Source: Sphingopyxis terrae subsp. terrae NBRC 15098
GTDB lineage: Bacteria; Pseudomonadota; Alphaproteobacteria; Sphingomonadales; Sphingomonadaceae
Direction of reading: 5' to 3'
Assembly (NCBI RefSeq): GCF_001598815.1
Contig: NZ_BCZQ01000036.1
Coordinates: 1 to 47,494 of the forward strand
Length of the DNA: 47,494 nt
Shown: positions 43,415 through 47,494 of the stretch, in pieces
Layout: the number at the start of each line of letters is the position of its first letter
Numbering within the stretch: position 1 is the first letter of the stretch
Made by a program: the position numbers and the translations under genes
The notes under the pieces: generated by a model
Database searches by the model: none
Seen by the model: only the letters and a program-made list of their open reading frames with translations
What the model was told of the DNA's origin: nothing

Positions 43415-43636
43415 TCAGGGCGCGGGCGCCGCGGTCGTTCCGGTTTCAGCCGCTTCCACGACCCGCGCTTCCTTTTCGGCGCGCAGGCGTTCGGAGTGGA
43501 GCAGCTTGTCGGCCATCGCCTGCCACGCCGCGGCGGCGCGCAAATTGCGGTCGCGCACCTGCGTCAACGACGATGCGTCGGCATCGGTGCGGCACTTGTC
43601 CGCCTGGGCGATGTAGAATTCGGTGGTGGCCGACAT
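43415..43636 (-). CDS. Small sphingomonad-type hypothetical protein
   Basis: A 73-residue protein, MSATTEFYIAQADKCRTDAD...LTQVRDRNLRAAAAWQAMADKLLHSERLRAEKEARV. The FYIAQA.KC..DA...L..VR.RNLRAAAAWQAMA pattern is familiar from small hypothetical proteins in sphingomonads; it predicts two helices and no membrane segment. Function unknown. Confidence 0.75.
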   Translation of the reverse strand: MSATTEFYIAQADKCRTDADASSLTQVRDRNLRAAAAWQAMADKLLHSERLRAEKEARVVEAAETGTTAAPAP

Positions 43637-43673
43637 TGCTGCGCTTCCTTGTGCGGTTATCCGTTACGGTCGA

Positions 43674-43841
43674 TCAATCGACCATATCGGCGATCAGGCG
43701 CCGAAGCTCGCGGCGCGACAGCGTCGGGCGGCGGCGCGGCGCGCGGGCCGGAGAAATCCGGGCCGTCTGCGCCCGGCCGGCCAGCGACAGCGCGGGCAGA
43801 GCGGGAAAAATCGAAGGGTTGTTATAGAAGTTCGTCATCAT
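43674..43841 (-). CDS. Small hypothetical protein, 54-55 residues
   Basis: Minus-strand ATG ATG at 43841/43838 opens MTNFYNNPSIFPALPALSLA, then GRAQTARISPARAPRRRPTLSRRELRRLIADMVD. The low-complexity middle and basic LSRRELRRLIADMVD tail recall short proteins paired with the neighbouring FYIAQA-type gene. It was placed by reading the gap between that gene and infA. The ribosome binding site is weak. Confidence 0.6.
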   Translation of the reverse strand: MMTNFYNNPSIFPALPALSLAGRAQTARISPARAPRRRPTLSRRELRRLIADMVD

Positions 43842-43921
43842 CTTTATCTTTGCTTTGGATGTTGTGGTTTTTGGAGACCGGCGCCACTGCGCCGATCCCG
43901 TATCGTTTGACCCCTGAAGGA

Positions 43922-44185
43922 TCAGAGCCCGCGCCGTTTGCGCTGGCTGGGCGGAACCGGCCCGCCGCCGCGTTCGCGGTAGACAAGGCGGCCCTTGCTG
44001 AGGTCATAGGGCGTCACTTCGACGCGCACGGCGTCGCCGACGACCGACCGGATGCGGAAACGCCGCATCCGGCCCGCCGTGTAGACGATCAGCCGATGAC
44101 CGTTTTCGAGCGTGACGCCGAAGCGCCCGTCGGGCAGGATCTCGTTGATCTGCCCCTCGAAGGTCATGACTTCCTCTTTGGCCAA
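43922..44185 (-). CDS. infA: Translation initiation factor IF-1
   Basis: An 87-residue S1-like OB-fold protein: [74 protein letters not shown]. This is IF-1 with a short basic C-terminal tail (RKRRGL). It binds the 30S A-site during initiation. It starts two bases after the cold-shock stop on the same strand, so the pair is co-transcribed. Confidence 0.94.
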   Translation of the reverse strand: MAKEEVMTFEGQINEILPDGRFGVTLENGHRLIVYTAGRMRRFRIRSVVGDAVRVEVTPYDLSKGRLVYRERGGGPVPPSQRKRRGL

Positions 44186-44187
44186 GA

Positions 44188-44394
44188 TCAGGCCGACTGG
44201 AGGTTGACTGCCGACGTCTTGCCGTTCTTGCCGGTTTCGAGTTCGAACTGGACGCGCTGGTCCTTGTCCAACGTCGTCATGCCGGCGTTCTGGACGGCGG
44301 TGATGTGGACGAATGCGTCGCCCGAGCCATCTTCATTTTCGATGAAGCCATAGCCCTTGTCCTGGCTGAAGAATTTTACGGTGCCGATCGGCAT
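44188..44394 (-). CDS. Cold-shock domain protein (CspA family)
   Basis: A 68-residue cold-shock protein. RNP1 is [10 protein letters not shown] and RNP2 is [10 protein letters not shown]; it begins [17 protein letters not shown]. It binds single-stranded RNA/DNA and acts as an RNA chaperone. AAAGGAA precedes the ATG at 44394 by about 9 bases. It is upstream of infA in the same operon. Confidence 0.95.
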   Translation of the reverse strand: MPIGTVKFFSQDKGYGFIENEDGSGDAFVHITAVQNAGMTTLDKDQRVQFELETGKNGKTSAVNLQSA

Positions 44395-44698
44395 AGGGTG
44401 TTTCCTTTCACGAGAAACGGGAATCCCCCGGCAAAAGCACCGGAGGAGCTGGTAGCGTGTGAAGGGAAGAGTCTGCCCCAAAGAGGCCGTCAAATTCCGT
44501 CGCAGGCGACGTTAGCGAGGCCGATATGGAGGATTGTTCCCGAAAAGTCAAGGTGCCGCGCAAATGGCGGTAAAATTGCGCGCCGCAAAGGCCGCCGATT
44601 TCAAGTCACACCGAACCGGCGAAATATAGGCGAAACGCGCCATTCTATTGTCCACGATCGCCGCAATATTCGTCCTTATTCAGCCGCGCGGCGCCGTT
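44395..44698 (-). promoter_or_regulatory. Intergenic leader of the csp-infA operon
   Basis: This 304-base stretch upstream of the cold-shock gene has no gene. It should hold the csp promoter and probably a long structured 5'UTR, as usual for cspA-type genes. A CCGG...CCGG hairpin (minus strand CCGGTGCTTTTGCCGG, about 44424-44439) lies 30 bases before the start. No promoter is clear enough to call. Confidence 0.4.
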
Positions 44699-45694
44699 TT
44701 ACGTGCCCTGCGCCGCGCGTCCGGCGGCGGAGGCAGGACAGGCCGCGCGGTCGTTCGCGGGGGCGGGCAGGCAAAAGAAGGCGCGGCGCGCGGCCTCTCC
44801 GGCGAGGCGCAGCGGCGCGGTCTCGGCATCGCGGAGCACTTCGTAGCGTTCGAGTTCGTCGTCGTCGAGCGCGCGGGCATAGGCGGGATCGTCGAACTGG
44901 CCTTCTTCTTCGCCGTAAAAATCGTCGGGCGGCGGAAAGTCGGTGCGCCAATCGTCGGCATGATCGTCGAACCAGACGGTCATCGCGGCGGCCGCCTCTT
45001 CGGGCGTTTCGGCGCTTTCGGGCTCTTCGCCAAAATCGGCGGAAATCTGCGCAACTTCATTCGCGATTTCGCTGCCGCGCCACAGCGCGGCTAGCGGATT
45101 GGTATTGTTGTCGCGGCCCGCGAGCCAGAGCGCGAGCGCGGCGGCGAGGCCGGCGGGGACGTCGGTGGCGGAGGTTTCGGCGGCGGGCGTTTCGCTGTCG
45201 GGAGCGGTTTCGGCGGCGCGCGCGGCTTCGGCGGCGTCGAACAGCATCAGAAAGCCCGGCCAGTCGCCGGCGACGATCTGTGCCAGCATCTCCTCGCCCG
45301 CGCGCGCCCGCGTTTCGACCATGCGGTCGAGCCGCGCGAGCATCGCGAGGCCAAGGCGGCTGTCGATGCGGCGGCGCTTGACGAAGCTGCGACCGTCCTC
45401 GCGTTGCAGTTCGGTGGTCTCGTCATGCCCCCAGATCGCGCGGTCGAGCAGTTCGTCGGCGAGCCGCGTCCGCGCGATCAGCACCGCCGCCGCGCAGCCG
45501 ATCCGAAACGCCGCCCCCTCGGGCCGCTGTTTCAATTGATAGACGGCGGACGGCGACATGCCGACCTTCGCCGCCGAAATCTTCACCGACCCGTTGGTGG
45601 CGAACGCCTCCAGAAACTCGCGCTGGAGACGGGGTGTCCAATGGTAGCTGGCGGGGGCGGGGAAATGCGCGGGATCGTAAAGGGAGTCGTCCAT
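44699..45694 (-). CDS. HTH-domain hypothetical protein with acidic C-terminal half
   Basis: A 331-residue protein. Residues 12-60 contain WTPRLQREFLEAFATNGSVKISAAKVGMSPSAVYQLKQRPEGAAF, a helix-turn-helix like that of small terminase subunits or transposase-type DNA binders. ARTRLADELLDRAIWG and RRRIDSRLGLAMLARLDRM follow. The C-terminal half is Ala/Glu/Asp-rich and low in complexity. ATG at 45694 has AAGGA before it. I do not recognise a named family; proteins of this design are common in sphingomonads. Confidence 0.7.
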   Translation of the reverse strand: MDDSLYDPAHFPAPASYHWTPRLQREFLEAFATNGSVKISAAKVGMSPSAVYQLKQRPEGAAFRIGCAAAVLIARTRLADELLDRAIWGHDETTELQREDGRSFVKRRRIDSRLGLAMLARLDRMVETRARAGEEMLAQIVAGDWPGFLMLFDAAEAARAAETAPDSETPAAETSATDVPAGLAAALALWLAGRDNNTNPLAALWRGSEIANEVAQISADFGEEPESAETPEEAAAAMTVWFDDHADDWRTDFPPPDDFYGEEEGQFDDPAYARALDDDELERYEVLRDAETAPLRLAGEAARRAFFCLPAPANDRAACPASAAGRAAQGT

Positions 45695-45864
45695 CGATTC
45701 GTCCTTTCGGTTGGGTGAAACCGACAGAATGAACCATATGGGTGAATTGTAGGAAAGATGATTGTCGTTTAAGTCCAATTCGGTTGCAGCGCCAATTTGC
45801 CGTTAAATACAAACATCGATCGTGGTAAGGCATGTGTGACCTAAAGCGGGGGGGGCTACAGCTT

Positions 45865-46818
45865 ATGAGCGATAGCAGGCACGAATTTGGTGGAGACTGG
45901 ACAGAATTAAAACTGGAGGCCATCAGTGCCTATAGCAAGTTTTTTACCGGCGCCATCGGTGGAAAATTTGATGTCTGGTACGTTGATCCTTTTGCCGGCA
46001 CAGGAGAGAGGACAGCTAAAGAAGAGATTGGGGGCATTTTTGATGATGCACCTATATCCACTATCGAGAAGCAGTATCCTGGCAGTGCTGCGAGGGCGTT
46101 GGCGCTCACTCCCCCATTTCACCATCTTCGATTTGGGGATGCTAAAAAGAGGCATGTGAAAGCCCTGCAAGCATTGGTGGAGTTGTACCCGGATCGAGAC
46201 GCGCAGGTTCTGGCTGGCGACGCAAACGAGTTTATTCAAAACCTATTTTCTCAGCCTGAATGGCGCGAGCGAGATCGAAGCGGTGTGAGGCGCCGGGCGC
46301 TTGTTTTCCTCGACCCGTATGGGATGGAAGTTAAATGGAAGACGTTGCAAGTTCTGGCTGCTTCCCAGAAGGCCGACGTCTGGTTTCTGGCCAACTTGAA
46401 GGCTGCTGTTCAGCAGCTTTGTCACAAGCATGAAAAGCTATCGGAAGAAAAGCGGAACGCTCTTACGGAGTATTTTGGGACAAATCAGTGGGAAGAGAGA
46501 TTTTACGACATAAAACAAGATGAAGAAGACATGTTCGGCAGCTTGTTTAATCGTTCGCAAAGGCAAGCTAATAAGCAAGATATCGCAGAATTTCATCGTG
46601 AGTGCTTGGCAGGTCTATTTTGCTACGTTTCTAGCCCCCTGCCGATCGCCGTGGGATCGACGGAAGACTATTTTCTTCTATACTGCATGAGCAATAATCC
46701 GACGCCCGCGGCTACACGATTGATCGACAGGGGAGCGAGTTGGGTTATCCAGCGATATAAGCAGGCATCTCGTCATAGGTCTGCCCTCCAAGAAGGCGTC
46801 CAGTCGCCTTCTTGTTGA
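45865..46818 (+). CDS. tcmP: Three-Cys-motif partner protein TcmP
   Basis: A 317-residue protein from ATG at 45865, preceded by a G-rich ribosome binding site. FGGDWTELKLEAISAYSKFF and VWYVDPFAGTGERT (DPFAGTG at 41-47), then RRALVFLDPYGMEVKWKTLQVLAAS, are the TcmP signatures. DPFAGTG and DPYG recall motifs I and IV of SAM methyltransferases, so a Rossmann-type fold is likely, though the activity is unproven. The family is defined by its neighbour, a 'three-Cys-motif' DUF5131 protein, and that partner is here on the opposite strand with a 74-base 3' overlap. Base composition is clearly less GC-rich than the rest. Confidence 0.88.
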   Translation: MSDSRHEFGGDWTELKLEAISAYSKFFTGAIGGKFDVWYVDPFAGTGERTAKEEIGGIFDDAPISTIEKQYPGSAARALALTPPFHHLRFGDAKKRHVKALQALVELYPDRDAQVLAGDANEFIQNLFSQPEWRERDRSGVRRRALVFLDPYGMEVKWKTLQVLAASQKADVWFLANLKAAVQQLCHKHEKLSEEKRNALTEYFGTNQWEERFYDIKQDEEDMFGSLFNRSQRQANKQDIAEFHRECLAGLFCYVSSPLPIAVGSTEDYFLLYCMSNNPTPAATRLIDRGASWVIQRYKQASRHRSALQEGVQSPSC

Positions 46819-47230
46819 CCCCGCCCCATTGTTTGAAGAAGAACGCTGTGTCGTGGCGGCGGCAGAGACGTTCGATTTGCCAAACCCATTCTTCAGCCAT
46901 CGGCCGGGCTGCTGGCCCTGATTCTCCTCCCACTATCGCCCATGCAATTCCATCGAGATTAGCTTCGCCGACCGGGCCAATAAGTGGTTCGAAAGAGACA
47001 AATCTGACTGCGGCTCTGGTGTGCCTTAGCTCCTCAATTCGGTAGGCCACCTCGGCGCTTTCTACGCTGGTTCCCAGCCACGCATTGGGCAAAATATCAA
47101 AGCCGGGCTTCGATAGTAGTTCTCGCATGCGTTCTGGCCGTTTGGTGAGGAGCTGATAGTCGTGATGTGGCGTGTCTTTCATTACCTCCCACACTTGACG
47201 AATAAAGTCCTCCGGCACATCGGCGTGGGG
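46745..47230 (-). pseudogene. DUF5131 (phage Gp37/Gp68) three-Cys-motif protein, C-terminal part, cut by IS256
   Basis: Reading the minus strand from about 47227, HADVPEDFIRQVWEVMKDTP, then YQLLTKRPERMRELLSKPG, WLGTSVESAEVAYRIEEL, RFVSFEPLIGPVGEANLDG, WAIVGGESGPAARPMAEEW and FFFKQWGGVNKK match DUF5131 proteins. The N-terminal part, which holds the three-cysteine motif, is missing: the frame becomes foreign at about 47228-47231 and meets a stop at 47242-47240, exactly where the IS256 repeat begins. It is therefore broken, even though an internal GTG (47218) could start a fragment of 157 residues. Confidence 0.88.
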
Positions 47231-47232
47231 TC

Positions 47233-47260
47233 GCGTCCGTCAAGGTGGTGTAATTTCGGC
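47233..47260. repeat. Terminal inverted repeat of right IS256 element (approximate)
   Basis: GCGTCCG and GGTGGTGTAATTTC match the left-edge repeat (551-590, minus strand). The outer limit agrees with the point where the DUF5131 homology stops. Confidence 0.6.
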
Positions 47261-47278
47261 TGTGGCCGTGGGCCATCG

Positions 47279-47494
47279 TCAGGCGGCTTTGGCGGTGATG
47301 TGTAGGGGCTGATTTTCCTCCTCGATCATGGGTTGGTTGAGTTCGGCCATGCCTTCGATCTGCATGTATCGGTGCTGGAGCTGCCACTCGTCGTTCTGCT
47401 CCATCAGCACAGCCCCGACGAGGCGGATGATGCTGTCTTCGTTCGGGAAGATTCCGACGACGTCGGCGCGGCGCTTGACCTCCTTGTTGAGCCG
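47279..47494 (-). CDS. IS256-family transposase, C-terminal 71 residues
   Basis: The minus strand from the window edge reads [40 protein letters not shown] and [20 protein letters not shown], ending HITAKAA and TGA at 47279. [16 protein letters not shown]....RL.GA.L.EQ.DEW is the highly conserved C-terminus of IS256 transposases. It is partial only because of the window edge; it could belong to another copy of the element at the left edge. Confidence 0.93.
   Translation of the reverse strand, partial: RLNKEVKRRADVVGIFPNEDSIIRLVGAVLMEQNDEWQLQHRYMQIEGMAELNQPMIEEENQPLHITAKAA

Larger units (their letters stand above)
47233..47494 (-). mobile_element. IS256-family insertion sequence, 3' end of the element (truncated by window edge)
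   Basis: The terminal repeat begins near 47233 (GCGTCCG, six bases, GGTGGTGTAATTTC) and the transposase C-terminus follows. The element inserted into the DUF5131 gene. It points the same way as the element at the left edge. Confidence 0.82.

Noticed and set aside
47218..47227. A complete DUF5131 gene starting at GTG 47218
   Set aside because: Family-like residues (HADV) continue upstream of that codon until the IS boundary, so the fragment is the remainder of a longer gene.

Overview
The window looks like a chromosomal stretch of a high-GC alphaproteobacterium of the Sphingomonadales, most like Sphingopyxis or Sphingomonas. Pointers are the rpmF-plsX-fabH-ihfA-merR order, the ccmCDEFGHI cluster, a class I lysyl-tRNA synthetase, the small IF-1/cold-shock pair and several short sphingomonad-type hypothetical proteins. 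The genus is an inference from gene content and codon use; no 16S rRNA is present. Both edges lie inside IS256-family transposase genes in the same orientation, so the window is probably an assembly contig that ends in a repeated insertion sequence.

Layout. 1-590: end of an IS256 element with a 32-bp perfect palindrome. 744-5286: metallo-hydrolase, MAPEG protein and the operon rpmF-plsX-fabH-ihfA-merR. 5323-14840: acyl-CoA synthetase, an OmpR-type regulator with a degenerate receiver, SixA-like phosphatase, DinG-like helicase, NTF2-like and PilZ proteins, and LysRS coupled to a short asparaginase-domain protein. 14849-16904: a bufferin (copper-chelating RiPP) operon bufA-bufB-bufC behind a candidate ECF-type promoter. 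16883-22984: a rearranged block. 23097-30130: 2Fe-2S subunit, class II aldolase, rpsU, Uup-type ABC-F ATPase, SIMPL protein, prolyl-4-hydroxylase-like protein, tRNA-His, amino-acid dehydrogenase and a DUF454 protein. 30168-32801: TonB-dependent receptor. 33063-37955: cytochrome c maturation operon ccmC-D-E-F-G-H-I, in which every gene overlaps the next. 37999-45694: Kup transporter, a nitronate monooxygenase, a divergent MarR/SnoaL pair with dyad operators, several small proteins, infA, a cold-shock gene and an HTH protein. 45865-47230: a lower-GC island with TcmP and its convergent 'three-Cys-motif' (DUF5131) partner, the latter cut by the right-hand IS256 element.

The strongest unexpected observation is a precise 4,813-bp inversion (17573-22385). 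It cuts two genes: a fatty acid desaturase (halves at 22044-22385 + and 16883-17572 -) and an RcnB-family periplasmic protein (halves at 22386-22984 - and 17573-17837 +). Flipping the segment back restores both frames with no base gained or lost (1,032 and 864 nt). The breakpoints share only a GC dinucleotide inside an imperfect 8-bp match. Also notable are the compact bufferin operon with a structured leader, and the TcmP/DUF5131 pair, whose biochemical role is still poorly known.

Other coherent groups: plsX and fabH start phospholipid and fatty-acid synthesis beside ribosomal protein L32; the ccm genes handle haem export, chaperoning and ligation for c-type cytochromes, although ccmA and ccmB are not here; PilZ and GGDEF-EAL-PilZ proteins point to cyclic di-GMP signalling.
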